Below, in pieces: positions 1 to 8,954 of a DNA stretch of 64,000 nucleotides. The notes beneath the pieces were generated by a model that ran no database searches, was not told the origin of the DNA, and saw nothing but the letters and a program-made list of their open reading frames with translations. This stretch comes from an uncultured Lachnospiraceae bacterium (GTDB lineage: Bacteria; Bacillota; Clostridia; Lachnospirales; Lachnospiraceae): the NCBI GenBank assembly GCA_947564645.1, contig CANOCU010000010.1:1-64000 (forward strand). Reading direction: 5' to 3'. How positions within the stretch are numbered: the first letter of the stretch is position 1; each line of letters begins with the position of its first letter. Both the position numbers and the translations under genes were made by a program.

Positions 1-39
1 TTGTCTACCGCTTGCTAAAGGCGGTTTATGGCATACACC

Positions 40-1230
40 CTAACGGGCGCACGAAAGTTTCTCTTTCCAGGCCGCATAGTTTGGTTCCATCACAAGTGAC
101 ACGCTCATGATCACACCGTAGTAAAGCCCCCACAACATATAGCTTACCGTCCGGCCATGCCAGAGCCCCGTAAAGAACCACACCAGCATAGTACCGATAA
201 CCGGAACCACCTGCCTGCCCAGACCATTCCCTTTCTTCTTACAGGCTTTCCCGATCTTTCGTCCGGTCCCCGACATTACGAAGGAGAACATGACGTAATC
301 CTTAAACCAGTTTCCCAGCGAGATATGCCATCTGCGCCAAAATTCCGCCACCGATCCGGCAAAATAAGGACGCCGGAAGTTATCCGGCAGGGTAATGTCA
401 AGAGACTCGCTGACCCCCGCCGCCATATCGATATAGCCCGAAAAGTCCGCATACAGCTGTAACATATACAAAGCCGTGGCGCAGATCAGAATACTGCCCG
501 GCACGGAAGATACCTCCATGCCGTAAACCCGGTCCACAAAAATACCCATCCGGTCCGCGATCACCAGTTTCTTGAAAGCGCCCCAGACAAAGCGCTGTAT
601 GCCGCGTAACATCCTGTCATACCGGAACACATGCTCCCGCTCAAACTGCTCCTTCATCTGCTGATAGCGTGTGAAAGGTCCCTGGGTAACCGACGGGAAA
701 TAAGCCAGGAAAAGTAAAATCTTAAGCGGATTCCTCTCCACCTCACAGTTTTCCCTGCCGGCATCCACCACATAACCGATCGCTGTCAGGGTATAAAAGG
801 ATATACCAAGGGGCATGATCACCTTCCCCAGAAAACCGGCATGATCACCCGTGAGCCTCTCCAGAACAGGTGCCGCGATCACGGCATACTTATAGAACAG
901 TAACAGGCCCAGATTGCATATAAGATACAGACTCTGCACCCTCCTGCGGCTTCTTTGAAATGCCGCCTTCACCGCTTTTTTCTCTTCCTTACCGCTGCAC
1001 TGCCGCAGAGCTTCCTTCTCCTGCGTCAGATTCCCGTCCAGATACAGGCCGCAGCCATACGTCGTAATCCCGGTCAACAGCAGACCCACCGGGAATCCCT
1101 TAAGGCCAATGACATAGAACAGAAGGCTTGCTCCGGACAGCACGTACCACTGCGCCTTCTTCGGCACGAGATAATACAACGCAAACGTGAACATCCAGAG
1201 GATCACAAAGGCGTATGATATGAGCTGCAT
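40..1230 (-). CDS. MBOAT-family membrane O-acyltransferase, DltB-like
   Basis: Membrane-bound O-acyltransferase. In the Dlt system the homologue takes D-alanine from a carrier protein and passes it across the membrane to a surface polymer. Visible here are many hydrophobic segments, the MBOAT signature EFWRRWHISLG around His302 and the catalytic histidine in GLWHG (His358). The start follows GGAGG directly at the end of the carrier-protein gene, so the two are translationally coupled. The partners (carrier, ligase, SGNH protein) lie just upstream. Only 38 residues follow His358, whereas DltB proteins normally have a further membrane segment there, so the C-terminus looks short. No reading frame continues it within the 39 bases left in the window. 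Superfamily is certain; the transferred group is inferred. Confidence 0.85.
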   Translation of the reverse strand: MQLISYAFVILWMFTFALYYLVPKKAQWYVLSGASLLFYVIGLKGFPVGLLLTGITTYGCGLYLDGNLTQEKEALRQCSGKEEKKAVKAAFQRSRRRVQSLYLICNLGLLLFYKYAVIAAPVLERLTGDHAGFLGKVIMPLGISFYTLTAIGYVVDAGRENCEVERNPLKILLFLAYFPSVTQGPFTRYQQMKEQFEREHVFRYDRMLRGIQRFVWGAFKKLVIADRMGIFVDRVYGMEVSSVPGSILICATALYMLQLYADFSGYIDMAAGVSESLDITLPDNFRRPYFAGSVAEFWRRWHISLGNWFKDYVMFSFVMSGTGRKIGKACKKKGNGLGRQVVPVIGTMLVWFFTGLWHGRTVSYMLWGLYYGVIMSVSLVMEPNYAAWKEKLSCAR

Positions 1231-1461
1231 TTATTCCTCCAATAATCTCTGTACCAGCGCAATGATCGCCTCTTTGTTTCTGAAGTTCTCCGCCACTACA
1301 TATTTTGCGTCAATTTCAATATCAAATTCATCTTCCAGGTCGCTTACGACGTTGATCACGGTAAAGGAATCGATGATCCCATCCTCCATCATGCTGTCGC
1401 CGTCATAATCCAGAGCTTCCTCGCAATGCTCCTCCAAAATTTCCAGGATCTTTTCTTCCAT
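1231..1461 (-). CDS. Acyl/aminoacyl carrier protein, DltC-like
   Basis: Small acidic carrier protein of 76 residues. The phosphopantetheine attachment serine is Ser32 in GIIDSF, followed by the helix-2 segment typical of carrier proteins (FTVINVVSDLEDEFDIEI). It should hold the activated group made by the ligase at 2454-3959 as a thioester and deliver it to the MBOAT protein encoded immediately downstream. An in-frame upstream extension exists, but the ATG at 1461 has a good AGGAG/GAGGAAG site, gives a normal carrier-protein length and was chosen. The stop codon abuts the MBOAT start. The D-alanyl identity of the cargo is inferred from the ligase. Confidence 0.88.
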   Translation of the reverse strand: MEEKILEILEEHCEEALDYDGDSMMEDGIIDSFTVINVVSDLEDEFDIEIDAKYVVAENFRNKEAIIALVQRLLEE

Positions 1462-1519
1462 CTTCCTCTTTCTCCTTTCCCCTTCATGCCAAGAACGCGC
1501 TGCTCTGACCAAGGCCCTC

Positions 1520-2398
1520 TCACATACCGTCATTGTCCGTAAAACAATATTTTATCTTCAGAAGTTCTCCGTCTCCAAGCGGCAGATACAGAAATCCTTC
1601 GCCCTCCTTCCGTTTCTCTTCCGGAATTTTCCGGTATCGAAGAATCTGCGCTTCCCGCCCGTCTATGCTCGTCCGCAGACATGGGAAAATGGCATTCTTC
1701 CCGTAATCCACGCTTCGAAGCAGACGGTAGATCTCCTCCGGCTCCTTTGTCAGATCCAGGATGCCGTCCGCCGGTATCTCCCGGGAACGGTACATCCGTC
1801 TTCCGGGGTCAAAGCCCTGTTCCCTCGTCTGAGCGCACCCGGCCATGATATCCGCAAAACATTCTCTGAATGCATCCGAAGCAAGATCCATAAGACGTTC
1901 CGTCAGCTCATAGGCCTTCATATCCGCAGTGATCTCACATTCCTTCTGTATAATGATACTGCCTTCATCCACCCCGGCCGTCACATAGTGCCAGGTAATG
2001 CCTGTTTTCTTTTCTCCCCGGTAAATAACCCAGGTCGGAGCGTTTCTTCCCGGATAAGCAGGAAGCAGTGCATTGTGGAAATTGATGATCGTGATATGGG
2101 GTTTCTCCACCAGAGACGCCGGAAAGAGGTAATTGTTGCTGGCGCTGATGATCAGCGTCTGCTCCGTCAGCCGGTCAAGAAACGCCCCCAGCGTCCCCCG
2201 GTTCGTGATCCGGTGGAACGGGATGCCGTTCTGTGCACAGATCCGCTCCGTGACGCTTAAGGAATGCACCTCGTGCTCAATAAAGACGAGCTCGTATCCA
2301 TACGCCGTTCGTCTGTCGGATACATATTGTAATACTTCTCCGGTCACCTTGCCATATCCGAGAATGATAACCCTGGAAAATCGTGTTTTACTCTCCAT
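1520..2398 (-). CDS. Formyltransferase-family protein inside the Dlt-like cassette
   Basis: N10-formyltetrahydrofolate-dependent formyltransferase fold. The catalytic triad is intact: Asn106 and His108 in INFHNALLP and Asp144 in AGVDEGSIII, with the loop between them well conserved. After the N-terminal catalytic domain comes a smaller C-terminal domain of about 90 residues. Members formylate amino groups on Met-tRNA, on sugar nucleotides (ArnA, dTDP-4-amino sugars) or, in linear gramicidin synthetase, on an aminoacyl group held by a carrier domain. Here the gene lies between a D-alanine-type ligase and its carrier protein, so an aminoacyl-carrier substrate is possible, but a sugar nucleotide made elsewhere in the locus is equally possible. 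ATG with an AGGAAGGA site. Family secure, substrate unknown. Confidence 0.85.
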   Translation of the reverse strand: MESKTRFSRVIILGYGKVTGEVLQYVSDRRTAYGYELVFIEHEVHSLSVTERICAQNGIPFHRITNRGTLGAFLDRLTEQTLIISASNNYLFPASLVEKPHITIINFHNALLPAYPGRNAPTWVIYRGEKKTGITWHYVTAGVDEGSIIIQKECEITADMKAYELTERLMDLASDAFRECFADIMAGCAQTREQGFDPGRRMYRSREIPADGILDLTKEPEEIYRLLRSVDYGKNAIFPCLRTSIDGREAQILRYRKIPEEKRKEGEGFLYLPLGDGELLKIKYCFTDNDGM

Positions 2399-2453
2399 TT
2401 CGGGATCAGTCCTTCCTGCTTTCCGATATACTGCATCCGTCTGTCGCGGCTGC

Positions 2454-3959
2454 CTATAAAAATTCTTTCAGTTTCACTCTGTCGATCTTCCCGTTGGCAT
2501 TGATGGGCATCCGCTCCAGCGTGATCACCTTGCCCGGCAGCATATACTCCGGCACCAGCCCGGAGATCTTCTCATTGATATAGGCTTTTTCAAGCTTCTC
2601 CTCGATAAACAGGACGATCTTCTGCCGCTTCTCGTCATACAGACAGCAGCACAGCGCGATCTCCTCCAGGGAAGATACGGCCGTCTCGATCTCTCCCAGT
2701 TCGATCCGGTGTCCCATATGCTTGATCTGGAAATCCTTGCGGGACAGATAGAGGATCTCCCCGTATTCATTGTATCTCACCAGATCGCCGGTACGGTATA
2801 TGATCTCCGGCACATAAGGATTCAGCGGATTCTGCACGAAGGCTTCTTTCGTCTTCTCCGGATTGTTATAATATCCCATGGAAAGAGATGTCCCCCTGAC
2901 GCACAGTTCGCCGATCTCGTCACCACTTACCGGCTCATTTGCGTCATTGAGGACCAGAATATCCGTATTCGACATGGGAATGCCGATCGGAAGCGGTTCA
3001 TCGTCTGCAAATTCACGGTCCACAATATAATAAGTACAGGCGTCCGTAATCTCTGTCGGCCCGTACAGGTTCGCATACAATACATCCGGCAGGAACTTAC
3101 GCCAGGTATTGAGCTGCTTATTGGGCATCACCTCACCGCAGAACAGCACTCTCTTAAGCGTTGCCGATAAATCCACGTTGCGAAAAGCCTTCAGCTTCGC
3201 CACCACGATCAGGGCAGAAGGTACCCAGAAGATCGTATTGATCTTTTTATCTGCCAGATATTCTAACAAAGGCACCGGCTGCGCAAACAGATTCTTCGGA
3301 ATGATATAGGTCGTGGCGCCGCTCTTAATAGCACTGTAGATATCCAGAATAGAATTATCAAAATAAAAGGGCGCCTGGTTGCCGAAGCTGTCCTGCTCGG
3401 TAATGGCAAAGGTCTCCGTCACCCAGTCAATATAATCGATCACCGATCTGTGATTGATCGTCACCCCCTTGGGGACTCCCGTAGACCCGGAGGTAAACAG
3501 CACATACAGAAGATCCGTATCGATTCCCCGGCTTCTCGCCGCCTCAATACATGCCTCATCCGCTTCGGATAAAACCGCCTCCTCGAACAGCAGATACTCT
3601 CCTTCATAGGCATAGTCTGCAAATACCTTCTTAAGGCCGGCCGTGGTGATCACAAGTGCAGGCTGAAGCACCTCCAGAATCTTGTTGACGCGGCTTGCCG
3701 GCATATCGATATCGATCGGAGAATAGAAATTACAGCTGTACGCCGCGCCCATAAAGGACACCAGTACATCCACTCCCTTCTCCAGATAGATAACCACCGG
3801 CTTTCGAAACAGACCCATCTTCGCCATCTGCGTACCCAGCGCCATAGCCTGTGAACGCAGCTTCCCGAAAGTGACTGTCTTATGCTCATCCGCAAAGGCG
3901 GTCTTATCCGGCAGCCTCTCTGCCGTCCGATCCAGCCAAAAGGTAACATTTGCTTTCAT
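2454..3959 (-). CDS. dltA: D-alanine-type carrier-protein ligase (adenylation enzyme), DltA-like
   Basis: ANL-superfamily adenylating enzyme of 501 residues that activates an amino acid with ATP and loads it on a carrier protein. The ATP loop FTSGSTGVPKG is at residues 155-165 and the catalytic lysine in NANGKID near residue 491. The substrate-pocket segments NQAPFYFDNSILDIY and FCGEVMP resemble DltA closely. The cysteine in FCGEV (about residue 274) matches the DltA cysteine known to favour D-alanine. A GTG 33 bases upstream would overlap the previous gene, but the ATG at 3959 has GAGG at proper spacing. It sits between the SGNH protein and the formyltransferase. D-alanine is the best guess, inferred from motifs only. 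Confidence 0.87.
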   Translation of the reverse strand: MKANVTFWLDRTAERLPDKTAFADEHKTVTFGKLRSQAMALGTQMAKMGLFRKPVVIYLEKGVDVLVSFMGAAYSCNFYSPIDIDMPASRVNKILEVLQPALVITTAGLKKVFADYAYEGEYLLFEEAVLSEADEACIEAARSRGIDTDLLYVLFTSGSTGVPKGVTINHRSVIDYIDWVTETFAITEQDSFGNQAPFYFDNSILDIYSAIKSGATTYIIPKNLFAQPVPLLEYLADKKINTIFWVPSALIVVAKLKAFRNVDLSATLKRVLFCGEVMPNKQLNTWRKFLPDVLYANLYGPTEITDACTYYIVDREFADDEPLPIGIPMSNTDILVLNDANEPVSGDEIGELCVRGTSLSMGYYNNPEKTKEAFVQNPLNPYVPEIIYRTGDLVRYNEYGEILYLSRKDFQIKHMGHRIELGEIETAVSSLEEIALCCCLYDEKRQKIVLFIEEKLEKAYINEKISGLVPEYMLPGKVITLERMPINANGKIDRVKLKEFL

Positions 3960-3988
3960 ATCATAAACCTCTCTGTATATTCTTCCGT

Positions 3989-5077
3989 TCACTGCGGCAC
4001 GATCACAGGATAGAACGTGTCCATCATCTTCTCTGTTTTCACATGGTAGAGATCATACAGATCCGCCATCGCAAGCCCACAGCCTGCGGGGTCATAGGAG
4101 CCGTACAATGCCGTATTCGTATCCTGTGCGATCTGTCTGATCCGCTCTTCCACCCGGAAGGTGATTCGGTATTGTTCCTCAGATTCTATGTAATTATACA
4201 TCATGGGCGAATAGGGTGGCAAGTATAACATCACCTCCACGCCGCACTCCTGCAGATACGCGGTCATTGCCGCAAACAGTTCCATACTCCGTTCATCGAT
4301 CTGGTGATAATCCGTCATCCGGTAAACCACGCCTTCTTCCATGGCCTGTCTGGTAAGCGCCTCCACATCCGCCGCGTCAACCTCCCGCAGACTTCTCTGA
4401 TAAGCGATGCTGCCGTCATAATGCTTCAGATACTGTTCTGTCTCCCAGTCCGTCGTATAGGTCACCCGGAAACGCTTATGCTGCGGCAGAAGCGTTACAT
4501 TATAACGAAAATAATCCAAAGACAGCCATTTTGCGTGATCTCGTCCCGTATTGATCTGCAGCCCATCTTCTGTCTGAGCCGTTATGCCGCGCCCGTCTTC
4601 CAGTTTCTGAAGCATATAGTCCACATACGCCTGCAGTTCCCTATATCGGTCATTATTGTGACTCGTATTGAACAGGAAGGCATCCACACCTATGATCATC
4701 TTCTGTGGCAGCTGCCCGTTCCGGTCCAGGATTCCCACCACCGCCAGAAGATCCATCAGGGTTGACTCGGATAATCCCGTATTATAGAAAGACTCCGTGC
4801 CGAACATCTCATGATCGAAGTTCATCACCCGGCTGGAGCCGGCGACGATCACTTCTTTCGCCTCTTCCTGCTGTTTCAGACAGGCCAGCAGCAGCTTCCT
4901 GTCATTGAAATCCGACTCCTCCAGTCCCGCCACGTTCCTCTTATGTACCGCCATCTGCTCCCCGATCTGATCATAGGTAACCCGCAGATATGCATAAGAA
5001 TCCACATACCAGTTGACCGCCGCCACCATACACAGAAGCGGAACGAGGAAAGCAAACGCCTTACACCATTTTTTCAT
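3989..5077 (-). CDS. DltD/AlgJ-like SGNH-fold membrane-anchored protein
   Basis: Starts with a membrane anchor (residues about 5-25), followed by an extracytoplasmic SGNH-hydrolase-like domain. The nucleophile block is AGSSR (Ser81/Ser82), an Asn-Gly block is seen in YNTGLS, and the terminal DxxH block is Asp342-His345 in DLYDLYHV. DltD, AlgJ and AlgX proteins of this kind work with MBOAT proteins to place acyl groups on surface polymers outside the membrane. It belongs to the cassette with the ligase, carrier protein and MBOAT. It overlaps the preceding membrane-protein gene by 4 bases and has GAGGTGAGGA before its ATG. The exact subfamily is not certain. Confidence 0.75.
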   Translation of the reverse strand: MKKWCKAFAFLVPLLCMVAAVNWYVDSYAYLRVTYDQIGEQMAVHKRNVAGLEESDFNDRKLLLACLKQQEEAKEVIVAGSSRVMNFDHEMFGTESFYNTGLSESTLMDLLAVVGILDRNGQLPQKMIIGVDAFLFNTSHNNDRYRELQAYVDYMLQKLEDGRGITAQTEDGLQINTGRDHAKWLSLDYFRYNVTLLPQHKRFRVTYTTDWETEQYLKHYDGSIAYQRSLREVDAADVEALTRQAMEEGVVYRMTDYHQIDERSMELFAAMTAYLQECGVEVMLYLPPYSPMMYNYIESEEQYRITFRVEERIRQIAQDTNTALYGSYDPAGCGLAMADLYDLYHVKTEKMMDTFYPVIVPQ

Positions 5078-6663
5078 CGTTCCTCACCTCCAAAGCTATA
5101 GGCAAACAGCAGCGGAAACGCCGCAAACACCCCATATGCATAACGGAACTCATTATAGACCGGCGTCGCCAGAAGCAGTGTCACAAGAAGCATGACAAAA
5201 GGCACATAGATCATCCCGTTTTTTCTGTTATAGGCCATATAAGCCATCCCGAACACCATCAGCCACGTATTCAGGCCCAGACTCCACACTTTGTTGTACA
5301 GATCCTGGAACCCCATCAGGAAATCATGCATCGCAAGCTCGTTATCATAGGTAAAAAGCTGCCTCTGTGTGGTGATGCCGAAAGGATTATCCACCATGTA
5401 ATACTCACCGTATATATACTCATAATCTTTAACATCCATGGCCCAGTAACCGGCCGTCTGCCGTGCCTGTGCCACCAGATACTGGAAAGGATTGCGAAGC
5501 CCTACGCGAAGCCAGAGCCTGAAATAGTCCCATTTATGATCGGCGATCACCTGCTGATCGCCCTCTTCCCGTATGTAATTCTTCACGATGTCAAAAAACC
5601 AGGGATTATAATACTCCCCCACCTGATCCGCCGGCACAACCCGGTCGATCATCGCGATCTCTTCCTCCGTCAGATGACCGCCTTTCAGATAGGCGCACAG
5701 TATATGCTGAACAGGCATCGTCAGGCTCTCGATCGTATCCGGCTGCTCCACATGCAGGGCCCGCAGCACAGGCCCCTGCCAGACCATATAGCATACCAGC
5801 ACCGCCGCCGCACAGGCCGCCGTCCTGACCGGGAATCTTCCGCGCCGCCTCTTTACAAGGACAAGCACAAGTGCCGTTCCCAGGAAGATAAAGATGCCGT
5901 TGCTCCGAAGAAGGCAGACAAGAAGCCCTGCAAGAAACCAGGCCGCGCCTTCTCCCGCATCCGGCCAATGCTCCGCCGTCATCCAGGCAAAAACCAACAA
6001 AGCCGCCGTAAAGAATGCATCCTTCCCCATGCAGATCGACATCATCCCATTGACCGGCAAAACCGCATAGAAAAGAAACGCCGCCGCAAGCCACACCATT
6101 CGCGTTCCCCGCCGGTACAGCCAGTACAGGAAAAAACCAAATGTAAACGCCATGACCGCCATCTGACAGAAAGTATAAAATGCCGCACCTCCCGTATATG
6201 TGCCGGACAGATGACTGCCTGCCATAAAAAGGCCTTTCATGATCAGCGTATGGAAATAAGGGTGGTGATTGGATCCCGGCGCCTGCCCCAGGATCTGTTC
6301 GATCTGCCAGACTGCGTCGTTATTCAGCCACCCGGGAAAGTACATCAGAAAATAGGGCATATAGCAGAGCAGACATAGCAATGCGAAAAGAACATACAGA
6401 TACCGTCTGCCCTCTCTGCGTGTACGCACTCTCTCTTTTCTGCCTGAAATCACCATACACAGGATAAGCAGAACCCCGTAGCTGCCCGCAAACCACAAAA
6501 AAATCCTCGCCAGGTTCTTAAGCGCCCCCAACGTTCTGGCCTTCTCGAGCTGCCCCAATATGGCTGCAGCACAGTAGAACAGCACAAAGGGAATCAGGAC
6601 AAGCAGCTGTCTTCTCTGCGGCATATGCAGTTTACTCTCTATCAATGCTCTGATCCGTTCCAT
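5074..6663 (-). CDS. DUF6020-like polytopic membrane protein, possible GT-C glycosyltransferase
   Basis: Integral membrane protein of 529 residues with about a dozen hydrophobic segments. After the second or third segment comes a loop YFPGWLNNDAVWQ, followed by a SNHHPYFHTL stretch and MGKDAFFTAALL. This is the arrangement I associate with the DUF6020 family and, more loosely, with GT-C enzymes that carry an acidic residue in the first outer loop and use polyprenyl-phosphate sugars. The gene at 23331-25205 is a relative with the same landmarks. It overlaps both neighbours, so it is in the operon. Glycosyl transfer is an inference; no activity can be read from the sequence. Confidence 0.7.
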   Translation of the reverse strand: MERIRALIESKLHMPQRRQLLVLIPFVLFYCAAAILGQLEKARTLGALKNLARIFLWFAGSYGVLLILCMVISGRKERVRTRREGRRYLYVLFALLCLLCYMPYFLMYFPGWLNNDAVWQIEQILGQAPGSNHHPYFHTLIMKGLFMAGSHLSGTYTGGAAFYTFCQMAVMAFTFGFFLYWLYRRGTRMVWLAAAFLFYAVLPVNGMMSICMGKDAFFTAALLVFAWMTAEHWPDAGEGAAWFLAGLLVCLLRSNGIFIFLGTALVLVLVKRRRGRFPVRTAACAAAVLVCYMVWQGPVLRALHVEQPDTIESLTMPVQHILCAYLKGGHLTEEEIAMIDRVVPADQVGEYYNPWFFDIVKNYIREEGDQQVIADHKWDYFRLWLRVGLRNPFQYLVAQARQTAGYWAMDVKDYEYIYGEYYMVDNPFGITTQRQLFTYDNELAMHDFLMGFQDLYNKVWSLGLNTWLMVFGMAYMAYNRKNGMIYVPFVMLLVTLLLATPVYNEFRYAYGVFAAFPLLFAYSFGGEER

Positions 6664-7778
6664 CTTTCCTCTTTAACCCCTGCCCACTTGCAGATCCGCT
6701 CGATATAGGATTCCGTCGTATAATCCGCGGCGCGCTTTATCGCCATGTTCCGGTAATGTTCCATTTTATTCTGATCTTCCAAAAGCGCCGCAATCTGCGC
6801 CGCCAGATTCCTCTCCTCTTCCGTGATATTATGCGGATCGAAGTCTTCCTTCTGACTCATATTGGGGATCAGAAGGCCGTATTGATCTTCCAGGATCTCT
6901 TTTGGCCCTGTCATACAGTCCGTGGCGATCACCGGCAGTCCCATAGACATCGCCTCCACCATGGCGTTGGGAAATCCCTCATAGTAGGAAGTCAGCACGT
7001 ACAGGCTTCCCCTCTTCAGATAGGGATAAGGATTTTTCTTAAGCCCCGTAAAATAAACCGCATCCTCGATACCAAGTTTATGTGCCAGTTCCCTGTAAGG
7101 CGTAAATTCTCCCTTGCCGATGATCATCAGCTTCGTATCTGGCAGTTTCTCATGCACTAGGGCAAAGCTCTTGAGCAGATGCCAGAATCCCTTCACCACA
7201 TCCTCACGCCCCATGGAAATCAGGATCCGTCCCTCATCCCACGGCAGCTGCGCCTGTTCCAGTTCTGACAGCTTCTTCACTTCCTTCCTGTCAAAAGGAT
7301 TCTGCAAAGTCACCGCCTTACGGCACCGGTATTTCTCCTGCACTTCACGGCATATGGTCTCGGAACAACAGATCACCCTGTCCGCAGCCCTGCAAAACAG
7401 ACGGATCTGCTTCGGATTGCCCATATCCATATAGCTTCTTAAGCCCAGCCACTTCTCGCTTCTGCCGCCGGATGCGATATTGGCCAGATTGGCCGTCGGT
7501 CCAAAGCTATAGGCAATATCGATCTTCTCTTCCTTCTTCAGTCTGCGGATCTTAAGCCCGCGCCTGATCACATTGATCACTTTGCCGATCTTATCCGGCC
7601 GGCTGGGAAGCCGAAGATCCGTCACCGGGATCCCCTTGACATCGTAGGCCACATTGCGGGAATCGAAGATAGCGATCCTTACATCGAAATAGGGCTGCAT
7701 AAGCCGGGCCGTCACCGCGCATACCTTCTCCAGGCCGCCCTGATGCAGGGACGGTACGATCAATAACAATTTCTTCAT
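6642..7778 (-). CDS. Glycosyltransferase family 4
   Basis: Cytoplasmic GT-B glycosyltransferase of 378 residues that would add one sugar to the lipid-linked glycan. The N-terminal domain begins with the glycine-rich acceptor loop LHQGGLEK. The C-terminal domain has SMGREDVVKGFWHLL and the donor-binding EX7E motif in EGFPNAMVEAMSMGLPVIATD. Length is normal for GT4. It overlaps the start of the downstream DUF6020-like gene by 22 bases and is overlapped by the next GT4 by 4 bases. Donor and linkage cannot be told from sequence. Confidence 0.9.
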   Translation of the reverse strand: MKKLLLIVPSLHQGGLEKVCAVTARLMQPYFDVRIAIFDSRNVAYDVKGIPVTDLRLPSRPDKIGKVINVIRRGLKIRRLKKEEKIDIAYSFGPTANLANIASGGRSEKWLGLRSYMDMGNPKQIRLFCRAADRVICCSETICREVQEKYRCRKAVTLQNPFDRKEVKKLSELEQAQLPWDEGRILISMGREDVVKGFWHLLKSFALVHEKLPDTKLMIIGKGEFTPYRELAHKLGIEDAVYFTGLKKNPYPYLKRGSLYVLTSYYEGFPNAMVEAMSMGLPVIATDCMTGPKEILEDQYGLLIPNMSQKEDFDPHNITEEERNLAAQIAALLEDQNKMEHYRNMAIKRAADYTTESYIERICKWAGVKEERWNGSEH

Positions 7779-8911
7779 AACTTGGAAGTGTCTCCTTTCT
7801 GATAGAAAAGGCGATAACCGTCGGCCTGTGTCCTCACATCAAAACCGGCATTCTTCACCGTCTGATAAGTATCCTCTCTCTCATAGCAGGCTGCTTTCCG
7901 GATCTGATCGGCCCATACCTGAGCAGGCTGTTCGATGCTCAAATACGTGACCAGATCGGTGATCTTTGCCTCTCTCGTAACCGTATCCGACACAAAACAT
8001 CGCAATCCGGCGGCCTGCGCCTCCACCAACACGCCCGGAAGCCCCTCATAGAAGGATGGCAGCAGGAAAATATCCATTGCCTGATAATAGTCCTCCGGCC
8101 TCTTCTGATTGCCAAGGAACCTGACCTTCTCCCCGATGCCAAGCTGCCGGCACTTTTCCCTGATCTCCTCCCTATGCGGGCCCTCGCCCAGAAGAAGCAG
8201 CGCTACGTCCTGTCCGCTTTTACACAGACTGTCGAAAACGGCAATCAAATAAGGGTGGTTCTTCTGCCAATCAAACCGCCCCACATGTCCCAACACCAAT
8301 TCTTCTTTCAGTCCAAGCTCAGCTCTGATCAGCTCCCGCTTCCTTTTATCATAAGTGAATCTGCCCGCATCGATGGCATTGTGAATGATCTTCACCCTGC
8401 CCTGCTCCATGGCCTTAGCGCCGAATACATCCTCTCCCGCGAGTGCGGAGCAGGCGAAACACCGATCCGCCTTTCGCACAAGATTGCGCCTGAAAAATCT
8501 GGTCGCCGCGCCTTTGGGCCCTTTTACCACACCGGCATTTCTGGAGTGCGCTACCGTGAGAGGCACACCGCTTTTGCTGGCGATCGGCAAATAGATTCCG
8601 GCAGTACTCGTCATATGTCCCTGTACCACCCGAAACTCATGGTGCTTTCGGAAAAAGTCTCTCACCGCCTTCCGGTAAGCAAAATAATTATATACACGAA
8701 ACTTGGGCAGTACATAGATATGCCCGCCAAGCTCTCTGATCTCCTCTTCATAGAATTCCGGTCTTCTGCCCTGCGGATCACGACTGTGCACCAGGAAATC
8801 AAACTGGATCTCATCCCGGTCCATCTGTCTGTACAGATCCATGATACGGCTCTCCGCACCGCCAAGGCCCACACCGCCAAGCACATGAAGTACACGAATC
8901 GTCTCTGCCAT
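7775..8911 (-). CDS. Glycosyltransferase family 4
   Basis: Second GT4 enzyme of the block. The acceptor loop GVGLGGAESRIMDLY is near the N-terminus, and the donor-site EX7E motif lies in EGLPGVLVEAQAAGLRCFVSD. The frame is open 23 codons further upstream, but the ATG at 8911 has GGAGG five bases before it and starts directly with a typical IRVLHVLGG strand, so it was chosen (378 residues). Upstream, 43 bases separate it from the divergent formyltransferase gene. Its end overlaps the next GT4 by 4 bases. Substrate unknown. Confidence 0.9.
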   Translation of the reverse strand: MAETIRVLHVLGGVGLGGAESRIMDLYRQMDRDEIQFDFLVHSRDPQGRRPEFYEEEIRELGGHIYVLPKFRVYNYFAYRKAVRDFFRKHHEFRVVQGHMTSTAGIYLPIASKSGVPLTVAHSRNAGVVKGPKGAATRFFRRNLVRKADRCFACSALAGEDVFGAKAMEQGRVKIIHNAIDAGRFTYDKRKRELIRAELGLKEELVLGHVGRFDWQKNHPYLIAVFDSLCKSGQDVALLLLGEGPHREEIREKCRQLGIGEKVRFLGNQKRPEDYYQAMDIFLLPSFYEGLPGVLVEAQAAGLRCFVSDTVTREAKITDLVTYLSIEQPAQVWADQIRKAACYEREDTYQTVKNAGFDVRTQADGYRLFYQKGDTSKL

Positions 8912-8954
8912 AGTTACCTCCATCGGCACCGGCCGCAGCCGATTTATCTGACGC

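Noticed and set aside
5326..6378. Long open frame on the plus strand, 350 codons
   Set aside because: Lies wholly antisense to the DUF6020-like membrane-protein gene, has no good ribosome site and gives a His/Arg/Pro-rich peptide typical of a reversed coding strand. The same applies to plus-strand frames at 8174-9331, 13429-14598, 18977-20449, 28654-29910 and 56491-57696.
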